Of a DNA stretch of 64,000 nucleotides, positions 42,981 through 54,300 are shown piece after piece. The position numbers were made by a program, and so were the translations under genes. Source of the stretch: Bryopsis sp. KO-2023. Its lineage: Eukaryota; Chlorophyta; Ulvophyceae; Bryopsidales; Bryopsidaceae. Each line of letters starts with the position of its first letter. Positions within the stretch are counted from its first letter, which is position 1. The notes under the pieces are model-generated. The model was not told the DNA's origin, searched no databases, and saw only the letters and a list, made by a program, of their open reading frames with translations. Location: assembly GCA_030272585.1 (NCBI GenBank), contig BSYQ01000010.1, positions 4,960,001-5,024,000 of the forward strand, in the 5' to 3' direction.

Positions 42981-45900
42981 TTACTGTGCTTTCCGACTAG
43001 GACGTCGCCTCATTGCGGTCCCTTCACTCCTTTGCTGATAGTCACGTAGTATATCTCGAGCATTCTGCAAATGTTCTGCAGGTTCCCATGTGTCCTCAGA
43101 TTGATCATATCCCTGCCATCGAACAAGGTACTGCTTCCTGCCTCTGACAGTTCTGTCTGCCAGAATTCTGTCCACCTGATATTCCTCTTGACCATCCACA
43201 AGCTCAGGTTCAGGTTGCCACCTGGGTGCCTCCCTTGCTGGAAAGCTGCCCACCTGATCTTCAAATGCAGGTTTGAGCTTGGACACATGAAACACATCAT
43301 GTATCCTCCAATGACCTGGCAGTCTCAACCTGACTGCAACTTCAGAGAGCTTCTCAGTGACTTCAAATGGTCCACAGTACTTTGCTGACAACTTTCTGCT
43401 CAACACTGCAGGTAAGGGTAAGTCTTTTGTGGCCAGAAAAACTTTTTCGCCTGGCTCAAAGCCCCCTCCCCGCCTGGTTTCGTCCGCCACCTGGCGTTGA
43501 CGTGCCTGAGCAGCAGCAATATTGTGTCTGCATTTTTCCAGATCAGATTGCCAAGTAGTCCACCAATCATCCACTGCAGGGCAGGCTGACACAGCCACAG
43601 CACTTGCAGGAGTCCTTGGGTTCTGCCCATTCATCAAATAGAAGGGGGAGAATCCAGTAGTAGCATTGACACTGGAGTTGTAAGCAAACTCAGCAGCTGC
43701 CAAGTGCTGATCCCAATCTGTTCCTGCAGGTTCAACATAACTGCGCAGAATTTCCTGCACTGTTCTGTTAGCCCTTTCAGTCTGACCATCTGTCTCAGGA
43801 TGATAACTGCTTGACATTGCCAATCTTGTTCCAGCCTTCTTCCAAAGAGACCTCCAAAAATTGCTAGTGAAACGAGTATCCCGATCAGAAACAATTTCTT
43901 GAGGTAACCCAAAGAAACGAACCACATTCTGGAAAAATAAATCTGCTACCCCTGCAGCAGTAACTGTCTGCTTAGTAGGAATAAGTCTGATCATTTTTGT
44001 GAACCTATCCACAACCACCAACAAATAATCTGACCCAGTTCGAGTTCTAGGTAAAGGCCCTACAAAGTCAAGTGAAACACTGGTCCACCTGCCATCAGGA
44101 ATAGGCAGGGGCTGCAGCTTACCCAAAGGCCTCTGATTAGAAGCCTTGTTCCTCTGACATGAAATGCAATTCCGGACATACTTGTGGACTGACTCGGAGA
44201 TGTGGGGCCAGAAATAATGCAACTGCACCCTGACAAGGGTCTTCCTTCTGCCCAAATGTCCTGCCAATGGGGACTCATGGCAGTCATGCAGTATCTTCTC
44301 TCTGAGCCCATCTGCTTCAGGAATCCACCATTTCCAAGCATTCCCAATTCTTCTCCAGAGCCTTTGGCCATCCCATTTCACATGTCCAGGTCTGTGCCTT
44401 GCATTGATCAACTGCAAGCACAGTGCATCCTTCGAATAAGTTGTCTGCACCTGTTGCAGGAATCCTTCTGCAACTTCCAGCCTAGCCTGAGCATTCATTT
44501 CAGACTTTGTTTCCTCCACTTGATGTGTGGCCCTGCTCAGAGCATCTGCCACCACATTGTCTCTGCCTGGTCTGTACTTGATCTCGAACTTGAAAGATTG
44601 CAGAGTCTCCATCCATCTTGCTTGCCTCTGCGACAGGTGAGGCTGAGTATGCAAAAACTTGAGGGGTGCATGATCGGTGTGCACCACAAACTCTTGTGCA
44701 TCCAAATAGTGTCTCCAGACCTTCAAAGCATGCACAACTGCTAGCAGCTCCTTTTCATGAGTAGCATAGTTGAGTTCTGCAGGTTGCAGCTTCCTGCTTT
44801 CAAATGCAACTGGCTGCTGACCCTGTCCCTTGTCCTGAGTTAGGACTGCTCCTATCGCATAGTCCGAAGCATCGGTGGTGACTTCAAACTTCAGACTTGG
44901 GTCAGGCACCAATAGTACTGGTGCAGACATCAATGCCTCCTTGATATCCTGCATGGCTGCAGCTTCTGTCTCAGTCCATTTCCACTCTGCATCCTTTTTG
45001 AGTAATGCAGTCAAAGGCTTGGCTCTGGCAGAGAAGTCCTTCATGAACCTCCTGTAGTAGTTTGCCAATCCCAGAAAGGACCTGAGATCCTTCACTGATG
45101 TCAAGGGTGGCCAATCTCTGATAACCTGCACCTTGCTCTGCAACACCTGTACTCCTGCAGCACTTAACTCATGCCCCAGAAACTCAACTTGATCTCTGCA
45201 GATCTCACACTTTGAAGCTGATGCATACAACTTCTGTTCCCTCAACCTCTGCATCACTTTCCGCAAATGAACTTTGTGTTCTACCCAATCTTTGCTAAAA
45301 ATCAAAATATCATCCAAGTAAACGATGCAAAAGACGTCCAGAAAATCATGCAGCACATGATTCATTGTGTTCATAAAAGTGGCAGGAGCATTCGTCAGCC
45401 CAAAAGGAAGAACAACATACTCATAAAGGCCATACCTGGTGCGGAAGGCCGTTTTCTCACAATCTGCAGGATCCAACCGCACCTGATGGTAGCCTGAGCA
45501 GAGGTCAATCTTGCTGAAGCAGCGTGCTCCCTGAATCTGATCCAGCAACTCCTCTATCCTTGGGATAGGATACCTATTTTTTACCGTTAGTTTGTTAAGT
45601 GCCCGAAAATCCACACACATCCTAAGTTTCCCATTTTTCTTAGGAACAAACAAAACCGGCGAACCCCATGGAGACTTGCTAGGTCTGATAAATCCCTGCT
45701 TCAACAACTCTGCTAACTGCTTTTTCAGTTCTTCTCTTTCTGCAAAACTGGCCCTATAAAGCCCCTTTTTTACTGGTTCTGCACCTTCTACCAACTCAAT
45801 CTTATGATTCACACCCCTGTCAGGAGGTAACTCCTGCGGCAGTTCCTCTTTAAACAAATCCTGAAACTCCTTTCTGATCTGTTTTTCTAACTCAGCTGCC

Positions 45901-47168
45901 TCCTTTCCTTCCTCTGACAAGGTTTCTGCAACACTGCCTTTTTTTGCATCAGTACTTTCCACATTATTAATCAAATGTTCCTCCTGAACTTCCCGAAGAT
46001 TTACCAAATACATCGGCATACCCTTGCGGGCTGCCCGAGCAAACTCTTTGGCGGACATCATATCCAAATCTTCAGTACTGCAATCCTCTACTCTACCAGT
46101 CTGCATTCTGAGTTTGACTACTCCCTGAGGTGTCTGCAAAACCAATTTCTTCTTCTGCCAATCTATCATAGGGTTGTGTTTACTCAGCCAAGACATACCT
46201 AACACCAGATCATACCTGCCTAGTGTCACTGCATACATCTTTTCCTCTGAAACAAACCTCCCCATCTTGACACTGGCCTGCAGTTCTTTTTCTACCTTCT
46301 CTGAAGTCTTGCCATCTGCTAACTGCACTTCAGTAACCACCTCAGAAGCCTTTGCCTGAATGTCATTCTCTAGCAACCAGTCTTTCGAAACAAAATTATC
46401 GGTTGCACCACTATCTACCAAAATTCTTGCAAAACAACCTGCCACAGCCCCTGTGGTCTTCAACAATCCTTGAGTCCCCCCTTGGACTCCTCTCAACTTC
46501 AAAACTGGGGGTTCACTTGAACAAACATTCTTGAGGGAATCTGCACTAAGTTTCCCCTGCTCAAGCTCCTCTCTCACTGAAAAACCTGATGTGTCTGTCC
46601 TCAGATCAACATCAGTACCTTTACACTCAATAATACTGTGCAGCTCAGGTTCAGGTGGGGCCCCACCTAATCCTGCACTGCCTGACATCACCTGCAGGCT
46701 GGGTGTGGCTTCACTTGGCTCATCACCTCCTGCCTCAGAGACCAGAGTGGTTATGGCTTCACACAGCCCACAACCCTCCTTCGTTGTCCCTGTATCCTTC
46801 ACCAAACATTCTGCAAATGTGGCTACACAAGGCCCTCCACCTGCAAAATTCAATACTGACACTGCAGGATCCCCTTCAGGTATGGCTACACATGGCTCGG
46901 TACCTGCAAGGTTCTCCATCATTTTCTTCTTCTTCTTCTCCTTGGCTGAGGCTACACATGGCTCTCCAACCTTGGAGTTCTGATTTGAAATTCCTGCTAC
47001 CCCCCAATTGGTAGCCTCTCTGTGTGGTGGGCTGCACCGGCCTTCCCACACTCCACTTCTATCCTCCTCTGCCAGGATTTCCCGGCCAGCAGCCTCTCCA
47101 GACTCTGGCCTCCTTAGTTTTCCTGACAGTCTGCAGCAAAATGTCCTTTCTTGCCGCAGTTGTAACAA
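42981..47168 (-). CDS. pol: G2 pol (protease, RT, RNase H, integrase, chromodomain)
   Basis: 1395 codons. Protease LVDSGATDNFVS, RT YLDDILIFS, RNase H TDASDYAIGAVL, an integrase HHCC finger ending CISCQRNK, and DDE residues in SLDFVGPLP, SDRDTRF and HPETDGQTERA. The chromodomain has YLVRWQGYDQSEDTWEP. The N-terminal 250 residues are a low-complexity linker. It overlaps gag by 55 bp in the -1 register. A different chromovirus lineage from G1 and G3 by its active-site wording (YLDD rather than FIDD). Confidence 0.95.
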   Translation of the reverse strand: MLQLRQERTFCCRLSGKLRRPESGEAAGREILAEEDRSGVWEGRCSPPHREATNWGVAGISNQNSKVGEPCVASAKEKKKKKMMENLAGTEPCVAIPEGDPAVSVLNFAGGGPCVATFAECLVKDTGTTKEGCGLCEAITTLVSEAGGDEPSEATPSLQVMSGSAGLGGAPPEPELHSIIECKGTDVDLRTDTSGFSVREELEQGKLSADSLKNVCSSEPPVLKLRGVQGGTQGLLKTTGAVAGCFARILVDSGATDNFVSKDWLLENDIQAKASEVVTEVQLADGKTSEKVEKELQASVKMGRFVSEEKMYAVTLGRYDLVLGMSWLSKHNPMIDWQKKKLVLQTPQGVVKLRMQTGRVEDCSTEDLDMMSAKEFARAARKGMPMYLVNLREVQEEHLINNVESTDAKKGSVAETLSEEGKEAAELEKQIRKEFQDLFKEELPQELPPDRGVNHKIELVEGAEPVKKGLYRASFAEREELKKQLAELLKQGFIRPSKSPWGSPVLFVPKKNGKLRMCVDFRALNKLTVKNRYPIPRIEELLDQIQGARCFSKIDLCSGYHQVRLDPADCEKTAFRTRYGLYEYVVLPFGLTNAPATFMNTMNHVLHDFLDVFCIVYLDDILIFSKDWVEHKVHLRKVMQRLREQKLYASASKCEICRDQVEFLGHELSAAGVQVLQSKVQVIRDWPPLTSVKDLRSFLGLANYYRRFMKDFSARAKPLTALLKKDAEWKWTETEAAAMQDIKEALMSAPVLLVPDPSLKFEVTTDASDYAIGAVLTQDKGQGQQPVAFESRKLQPAELNYATHEKELLAVVHALKVWRHYLDAQEFVVHTDHAPLKFLHTQPHLSQRQARWMETLQSFKFEIKYRPGRDNVVADALSRATHQVEETKSEMNAQARLEVAEGFLQQVQTTYSKDALCLQLINARHRPGHVKWDGQRLWRRIGNAWKWWIPEADGLREKILHDCHESPLAGHLGRRKTLVRVQLHYFWPHISESVHKYVRNCISCQRNKASNQRPLGKLQPLPIPDGRWTSVSLDFVGPLPRTRTGSDYLLVVVDRFTKMIRLIPTKQTVTAAGVADLFFQNVVRFFGLPQEIVSDRDTRFTSNFWRSLWKKAGTRLAMSSSYHPETDGQTERANRTVQEILRSYVEPAGTDWDQHLAAAEFAYNSSVNATTGFSPFYLMNGQNPRTPASAVAVSACPAVDDWWTTWQSDLEKCRHNIAAAQARQRQVADETRRGGGFEPGEKVFLATKDLPLPAVLSRKLSAKYCGPFEVTEKLSEVAVRLRLPGHWRIHDVFHVSKLKPAFEDQVGSFPAREAPRWQPEPELVDGQEEYQVDRILADRTVRGRKQYLVRWQGYDQSEDTWEPAEHLQNARDILRDYQQRSEGTAMRRRPSRKAQ

Positions 47169-48295
47169 TCAACATTCGCTGCAGAGTGACCTGCATCCAT
47201 TCTGCTCCTTCTGGCAGAGATACTCTCTCCAGATCTTCTGTTCTGCCTCTGTCTGCGAGGACTACCACTGCGTCCTCTGCTTTTACTGCGACTGTCGCTT
47301 CGGTTTCTACCAACATCAAAACCCACGCGGTTACGCTGGAGGCCATCAACCTCCATGCGGTCCCCTAATTGTGGTGTATATTGGTGTGGTGTATACCTAT
47401 CACGATCTGCGTCAGTTCTGCCACGACTAGCACTGCGACCTCGACTCTGCGATCTTCCTCTGCTGTAGGATCGGCCTCTGCTGTAAGATCGGCCTCTGCT
47501 CTTTGATCTGTCTCTGCGTGATCCTTCACGCCTGCCTCTGGGACTGTGACCTCTGCGTCCCTCTCTGCGGTACGCCTCAAGTGGACCTTCCCAAGTGGCG
47601 GCGAGTGCTATCGCACGCTCCAGATCTGCAGGATCTTCCATTTCAACCTTAGTTCGCAGACGGTCATTCAGGCCCTCTACAAAACGAAACAGCTGCTCTC
47701 CAGCGTTGCTGTCATTGATCTGCAGCATAAGTCTTCTGAACTGATGCACATACTCAGCAACGGTAGATCGTCCCTGCCTCAGACGAGACCATTCCCGCCT
47801 GAAGTCTTTGTTCTCATTCGTTTTACCAAACTGCTGTCTGAGTGCTGTCACCAAAGCTGGAACGTCCTGTGGCAGATTCAGCTGTCCTGCCATCGCAGCT
47901 TCATACCGACCTCTCCACCAAGTGCCTGCTGCTCCTCTCAAGCATCCTGCAGCCACTAATACCTGCTGTTCCCTGTCCCTGGTTGCAGTAACATCAAAGT
48001 ATGTCTGCAACTGGACTTGCCACTCATTGAGGGGAACATCATGTGGATCACCATACCACATGTCAGGGCCTTTCGCCCTAGCTCTGCCCAGAGCTGCGGG
48101 AGGTTGCTGCTGTGCCATCCTGTTGTGCACTGCGTTCCGAACTGCGTCGTCCATCTGCACGTTCACGTTGGCTGCTACGTGTCTCAGGTGCTGGACCTCT
48201 TCCTGCATGTCCAAGATCATCTGCCTCAATCCCTGCACGTCGAAGGGATCTGGGGCTGGCATTCCTATCTGCGGTTGCTCGTCCTGTCCGGCCAT
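47114..48295 (-). CDS. gag: G2 gag
   Basis: 393 codons. A capsid region with WRGRYEAAMAGQ and FRREWSRLRQGRSTVAEYV, then an Arg/Ser-rich stretch (repeats of RGRSYS), and one CCHC knuckle near the end (CYNCGKKGHFAADC). A further frame, 48674-48078 on the same strand, overlaps its start and lies in the leader; whether it is translated is unclear. Confidence 0.9.
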   Translation of the reverse strand: MAGQDEQPQIGMPAPDPFDVQGLRQMILDMQEEVQHLRHVAANVNVQMDDAVRNAVHNRMAQQQPPAALGRARAKGPDMWYGDPHDVPLNEWQVQLQTYFDVTATRDREQQVLVAAGCLRGAAGTWWRGRYEAAMAGQLNLPQDVPALVTALRQQFGKTNENKDFRREWSRLRQGRSTVAEYVHQFRRLMLQINDSNAGEQLFRFVEGLNDRLRTKVEMEDPADLERAIALAATWEGPLEAYRREGRRGHSPRGRREGSRRDRSKSRGRSYSRGRSYSRGRSQSRGRSASRGRTDADRDRYTPHQYTPQLGDRMEVDGLQRNRVGFDVGRNRSDSRSKSRGRSGSPRRQRQNRRSGESISARRSRMDAGHSAANVDCYNCGKKGHFAADCQEN

Positions 48296-48876
48296 ATCTG
48301 CGCTGCTCTCTGCGTTCTCTTTCCTGCTGTCCTCTCAAGCGATTCCTGTATATATTGCAGTTGGGATCAGTACACTCTGTGTATCTGAAATACCCTGGAC
48401 CCTGTTCTGCTCTGCGGTGACCGTGAGGGGGTGCTCTCTGAGCGCCTGGTTCCAAAACTGCCAAAGGGTGTCTGACAGGTCCAAGTATATGTACAGGCTG
48501 AGCAAAACGAAGAGGAGAAGGTAAACGAACCACTGTATCAGGAAAACGCAGTGTGTGTGGCAGCACCCTTTCTGGGTGGTTCTCTGCTGAGTCCTCTGAA
48601 TGAATACTCGTCTCAGAGTCAGAAACCACTTCAATAACTCTGTCACTACCACCAAAAGGTCTGCCGAAACTCATACAACCAAAACTCGACCAAGCAACAG
48701 CTGCGCCTGTAACTTTTCAAGTCTGCTTCCCTGAACAGCGCAAAAACTGCGTCTGTGTGCTGCGCCTGTGCGCTGCTTCTATGTGCTGCTCACAGCACTC
48801 TCCAGTTCTATCTCTCCCAAGGCTGTGGGGCCTTCCAAGGTCCTCCAGCGACCCTGCACAGTCTTGCTGCGCCCCT

Positions 48877-48888
48877 GCTCCGAAACCA
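48877..48888 (-). other. G2 primer-binding site
   Basis: On the element strand TGGTTTCGGAGC, one base after the 5' LTR. The same site as in G3. Confidence 0.75.
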
Positions 48889-48889
48889 A

Positions 48890-49362
48890 TGTAGTAAATC
48901 CGCCTGCAGACCGCTATTGTGGGCTGCTGGCTGTGAACTGCAAGCCTGAAACGGCTTGGAGGGAAAGGATAGACGACTTGGAAGCGAGACAAAGGGAGTT
49001 CAATCCCAAAGTAAGGTTACAAGAACGTTCAAACCCCAAGAACTTATAGAATACCCTAGCAGCCTTGATCCTAACTGATCATAGGCTGTAACATCAGTCT
49101 GCATCAGTGCTGCAAGGCATCAGACCTTGCAGTCCTTTCAATCAGAGCCCAGCTCAGCCCCACGGCCATTCCTGTGGTGCTGAGCAACCTTCTAGAACAT
49201 TCTAGCTGCCAGCTCAGTAGTCCACGTACTACTTCACTGCCAGCACACCCTGACTGACTGTACGCTGCCTCAGGGCAGCCAGCCTCCTACTTAAAGTACT
49301 GCAGGACTGTCAGCAAGCCTGCTGACGTACTGCAGGGCTGTCAGAAACCCTGATTCGCTACA
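48890..49362 (-). repeat. G2 5' LTR
   Basis: 473 bp, one difference from the 3' LTR by eye. Confidence 0.95.
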
Positions 49363-51301
49363 CCTGTCCTTGAACCTCTTGGACATGTCGGTGAGCGCCT
49401 CCTCTTCCTCTCTCTCCTTCCTTTTCTTGGGCGCCGACTTTTCGTCGGTCTTTCCCCCGGTCTGTCCCCCGGTCAGGTCGCGGATTCTCCTGGGTTGTGG
49501 CTCCGAGATCATGTCGTCTGCAACGTCGGGAACTTCGAAGTGCCCCGGTGCACGATTTCTGATTCTCTCGAGCGTTTTGTCCACCTGCGTATAGTCATAC
49601 CCGGCTAGCCGGTGGTTAACCGGAACGTTTCCTTTGCCGTAGTAGACAGGCTCCTCTCCGTCTCTGATCGCAGCAGCAGCTCCAGCACCCTGCTCGATGA
49701 TGTCGTCCATCGTCGCCCGACAAAGGTTTTCCACATAGTCCCCAAGGCGTGCGGGAACGCTGTGGAGCAACCGGCTCATCAACCCGGACTGTGCCTCAGA
49801 CGAGTACACAGCCGTTTGCCAGGCCGACCTTTCGTCTGTGGACGTCAGGTGCGGCTGCTGTTTCGTCAACTGCGATTGCAGCTTTTTCTGCGTCTGGTTC
49901 GCAGTGTCGAGTTCCTTTTGAAGCTGCCTCAGCTCCTGTTCGGCTGTTCCTCTCGCTTGTTGAGCGATTTTCAGATCGTGTTCAAGTTGGGTTACTTGAT
50001 TGCAGAGTCTTTGAGCTGCACCCTCGAACTTTTTCAGGTGCTTCTCTGCTTGATCCGCCCGCGCGCGTTGTGCGTCGCGTTCTGCCCGGAGTTCCAACAC
50101 ATCGTCTTGTAACCGTTGACACCTAGCTTGGAGAGTAGCTGGGTCGGCGTCACGGTCGAGTGTTTTTCCTGTTTTGGAACTAGGTTTTTCCGGCAGTTTT
50201 TCCGGCAACTCTGTCGGTGGGCGGATCACGATCTTGGAGGTTCCTTTCAACAACGAAGTCTCGAAGTTCCGAAGTTTTGAAAGGACCGAAGGAGGTGGGA
50301 GAGTTTTCATGAGTTTCGCCTTAGGTGGGGTGATAAGTGGTTTGGGTTCCCCTCTGGGTGGACAAGCGTCGGCGAGAGTTCCACTCTGCCCTTTTCCGCC
50401 TTTCTCGCCGCCACTGCCTTTTGTTTTTCCGCTGCCACCCAATTGTTTTCCACTCGACTCCTTTCCCTGAACCGCTTTTTCACCACTGCGCCACATGATC
50501 GGGCTGTGCTTTGGCATTCTCTTTTTCTGGCTGCGCTTAGTTCTCCGACTAGTCTCCGACTTTTCTGTATGCGCGCCGAGAATAACCAGGACAAAATGAT
50601 CGCAAGTCCGCTTTAAGATACGCTAGGCGTATTAGCTAACGTACCTCGGTAACGTGACACTCTATGGAGGTCACCGTCACCACACGGGTTCGTGCCTATT
50701 TGATTTTACCCTAACTTGCTTATGTCAACTCAGTTCCACCTGCGGCGCAATCACGTGACCTCCAGGTCGGACATTAACCCATCACTTGATCCAATGTCCC
50801 CATCACCTGTTGTCAGTCGCTATGAGCGTGTGAGTTGTGCGTTAGGTAAACCTCCCCGGAAAGAAAACTGACCCCTAGCCCGTCCTGCGAACCGTCCACA
50901 GTTCTGTCACGGGAAAAGATAGCAACCCGTTCGCCGGAAAAGATGGAAACTTTCCTTAGGAAAAGATGGAACCTTTCCCCAGGCTTTTCCGGGAGTTCTG
51001 CTTGGTGCTCTTTTCCTAAGTCTTTTTGGTATCCCATCTGGATAGCGTTCCAAATCGACTTTCTCGGCTTACTATTTTTCCCCCAGCTGGAAGGATAGTA
51101 TTAAGTCGAGCGTGAACAGAGTGGTAATGATCCCTGGTTAGGTTCGAGTTCTGCGTTGGGCCCTAGTCTTTTTCTTAGACTGGGTCACTTGTTTATTCTC
51201 CGGTTTGTTGGCTAAGTACTCCTTAAGCAAGTCCTGGGCATTGGCCAGGTGGCTTTCTGGCTCCCAGGTGGATTCCATCAAATCGTAGCCCTTCCAAAGG
51301 A

Positions 51302-54300
51302 TCAGGTGCCCCGATCTCTGAGGATGCGCTCGACCTCGAATTCGATGGTTCCATCTACTAGCTCCCCCTCTGGAGCGTCTATCTCTCGCTGATCGTCATC
51401 AAGCCGAGAGTAAGCCTTCAATTTCGACACATGGAAAGTTGGGTGGATTTTCCAGTGGTCGGGAAGGTCAAGACGGTAGGCGACAGCCCCAATTCGGCTA
51501 GCCACCCGGAAAGGTCCAACAAATCGCCGGCGGATTTTCGGTGGGATTTTCTGAAGTGAAGCAAGGGGAATATACTTGCTTTGTACCAGCACTTCATCGC
51601 CAACCTGAAAATCCACTTTCCTTCGACGTTTGTTTGCGGAGGTGCACATGCGGTTCTGTGCCTCTGCGTATTTCGCTTTAGCGTTTCGCATTTGGTCGTC
51701 CATTCGACGTACCATCTCAGCCGCCATTTCCGATTCATCGCCCGTCCGAACTCCTTTCCTGGCAACAACTATCTGCCCCATGTTCTGGCCATACAGAAGA
51801 TGGGCTGGCGCGTAGCCTGTGGAGACATTCCGTGAATTATTTGCGGCAAATTCCGCGGTTGGCAAATAATCCACCCAACGGTCTGGGTACCGTTCCACAT
51901 ACGGACGCAGGAAATCCTCCAGCACCCGGATGGTGACTTCCGACTGCCCATCCGTTTGAGGATGGTATGCAGTGCTCATCCGGAGCTGGGTACCTAAAAG
52001 TTTGAAAAGGGAGGTCCAGAACAAACTTGTGAACCTTGGATCCCGATCCGAAACTATGATTTTAGGCAGCCCGTAGTGTTTGTATATGTTCTCCACGAAC
52101 AGCTTTGCGTATTCTGGCGCCGTGATAGTTTTGTTACAGGGTACGAACCTCGCATACTTCGTCAATCGGTCTACAAAGACAGCGATTGCTGTGAAGCCAT
52201 GGGAAGACGGTAGGTCGGTAACCAAGTCCGTCGTGATCTGTTCCCATTTCTGGTCTGGGATAGGCAACGGCTGCAAAAGACCTTTCTGTCTTTGCAAGTC
52301 CGATTTGTTTAGTTGACAAGTTGGGCACGTTTTCACGTATGCCTTTACGGCTAACCCAACGCCTTTCCACCAGTAACTGCGGGTAAGTACTTCGGTCATG
52401 CGGTCTGCTCCAACATGACCTGCACTGGGAACGTCGTGATGCTCTTCCAGAATCCGTTTCTGGAAAGAAGCAGGGACCACAAGCAAACTAGGACCTGGGT
52501 CTGTTTTGGTATAATACAAGAACCCGTCGTCCAGCTTGTATTGCGGAGAAACCCCTCGTTCCATCCTTTCAAAGATAGGCTTGAGTTGTTCATCACTTCT
52601 CAAAGCCTCTTTCCATGCCTCCTTCTCTGCCACTTCCCAAGTGGAGAGGTTATTGAGCTGGTCTGGCGGACCAGGAAGGCTCCGGGATAACGCATCAGCC
52701 AAAACATTGGCTTTCCCCTGGATATAGACGATTTTTGGACCTATGGATTGAAAAAACCCTGAGGTTAACCACCGGGTTTGGGTCCGCGACAACGTGCTCT
52801 GGTTCATGAAGTGGGTGATCGGTTTGTGGTCCGTCAACACCTTCACACCCCCATCGCATCCCTCAAGGTAGTGTCGCCACTGGGCTAAAGCATATGCTAT
52901 TGCCCCCAGCTCCCGCTCATATGCGGAGTATCGCGTTTCAGCTGGTTTTAATCGTCTGGAAAGGTATGCAATTGGTTGCAAACCTTTCCCATGATCCTGG
53001 GTAAGAACCGCTCCATATGCAGTTCCAGATGCATCCGTTATTACGGTGTACTCCTTAGCCGGGTCAGGAAGGAGTAAGATCGGTGCGCGGCTAATCCGAT
53101 CCTTAAGTTCGTTGTAGGCATTGCGTTGGTTCAGCCCCCATTCCCAGACAGTATCCTTCTTGGTTAGATCTGTCAAGGGACTCGCAATCCTAGCGAACTC
53201 AGGAATGAACTTACGATAGTAAGACACCATTCCCAGGAAACTTCGCACATCAGTGACCGAAGTTAACTCCTTCCATTGTTGAATAGCCTTAACCTTATCC
53301 TGCATTGGTTGAAGGCCTTTTTCCGACAAATGATACCCCAGGTAGTCCGTCTCTGCTACCCCTACTTCGCACTTACTGGCTTTTGCGTACAACTTATGTT
53401 TCCGCAACCGTTCAAAGACCAGTTTTAGGTGCTCGACGTGCTCTTCCACCGAGTTGGAAAAGACCAGGATGTCGTCGATAAACACCACTACAAACTCGTC
53501 AAGGAACTCCCCCAGCAAATCCTGAACCATGGTCTGGAACTGGGCTGGGCAGTTGGTCATTCCGAACGGACACACGAGAAACTCGAAATGTCCGTATCTC
53601 GTCCGGAATGCCGTCTTGGGAGTATCCTTGGGTCGAACGGGAAACTGCCAGTAGCCTGAGCGGAGGTCGATCTTCGTATAGATCTTCGCTCTGGCGAGAC
53701 GGTCCATTAACTCCTCAGGAAGAGGGAGTGGATACCTATTCTTTACCGTGAATTTGTTTATCCAACGGTAATCCACACACATTCTCAACCCTCCGTCTTT
53801 CTTGGGAACAAAGAGTATGGGTGCGCCCCAGGGACTCTCGGAGGGTCGGATCTTCCTTTGCTCGAGGAGGTAATCCACCTGTGTCCTAACTTCGTCCAGC
53901 TCGGCTGGAGAGAGTTTGTACAAGGGACGGTGGATTGGGGTCATTTGTTCGTCCTCCAGGTCCACCTTAAATTCGTGGCCTTTTCTGACTGGAGGAACGC
54001 CGGGTGGTAAGTCTTTCGGGAACACATCCTTGAAACTTGTGAGGACAGCCTTGATCCTTGGGTCGAGACCCGAATGCATTACCTTTTCCACATCCGGCTG
54101 GAGATAAGCCGGTGTGGTTCCAGTAGCGTTCAAACGCTCTTCTGGAATTCCCGGATATGGGTACTGCATGAGATGTGCCATATCTTCCGGGGTGGTTGGT
54201 CGCACAACCACAAGGTATGCCTGATCAATTTCTGGACTGTTCTTCACGAGCGAGAATAACTTCTTCGCTGAGACTGTATCAATAGCCGGTGCTAGGTGCT

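Larger units (their letters stand above)
40921..49362 (-). mobile_element. G2: complete Ty3/gypsy chromovirus, 8.4 kb, inserted in G1b ORF3
   Basis: Two 473-bp LTRs (TGTAGTAAAT...TTCGCTACA) at 40921-41393 and 48890-49362, with 5-bp duplication CCTGT at 40916-40920 and 49363-49367. I count one difference between the LTRs (near 41217 versus 49187), so it is young. On the minus strand the order is 5' LTR (right), primer site, gag, pol, ORF3, purine tract, 3' LTR (left). It looks whole. Confidence 0.95.
32513..50517 (-). pseudogene. G1b ORF3 (post-pol frame), split into three segments by G3 and G2
   Basis: Coding segments at 50517-49363, 40920-40722 and 32938-32513 match consecutive parts of the uninterrupted ORF3 of G1a (61454-59697). 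The first segment holds the basic N-terminus and the coiled coil, the second the Cys/His cluster, and the third the acidic Pro-rich tail. It is a fossil. See the G1a ORF3 entry for the content. Confidence 0.85.

Noticed and set aside
48078-48674. Minus-strand frame overlapping the start of G2 gag
   Set aside because: Arg-rich shadow over most of its length; only its first part, in the leader, could be translated, and nothing in it is recognisable.
50900-50920. TGTCACGGGAAA shared by G1 spacer and the solo LTR start
   Set aside because: Similarity stops after about 13 bases, so it does not show that the solo LTR belongs to G1.
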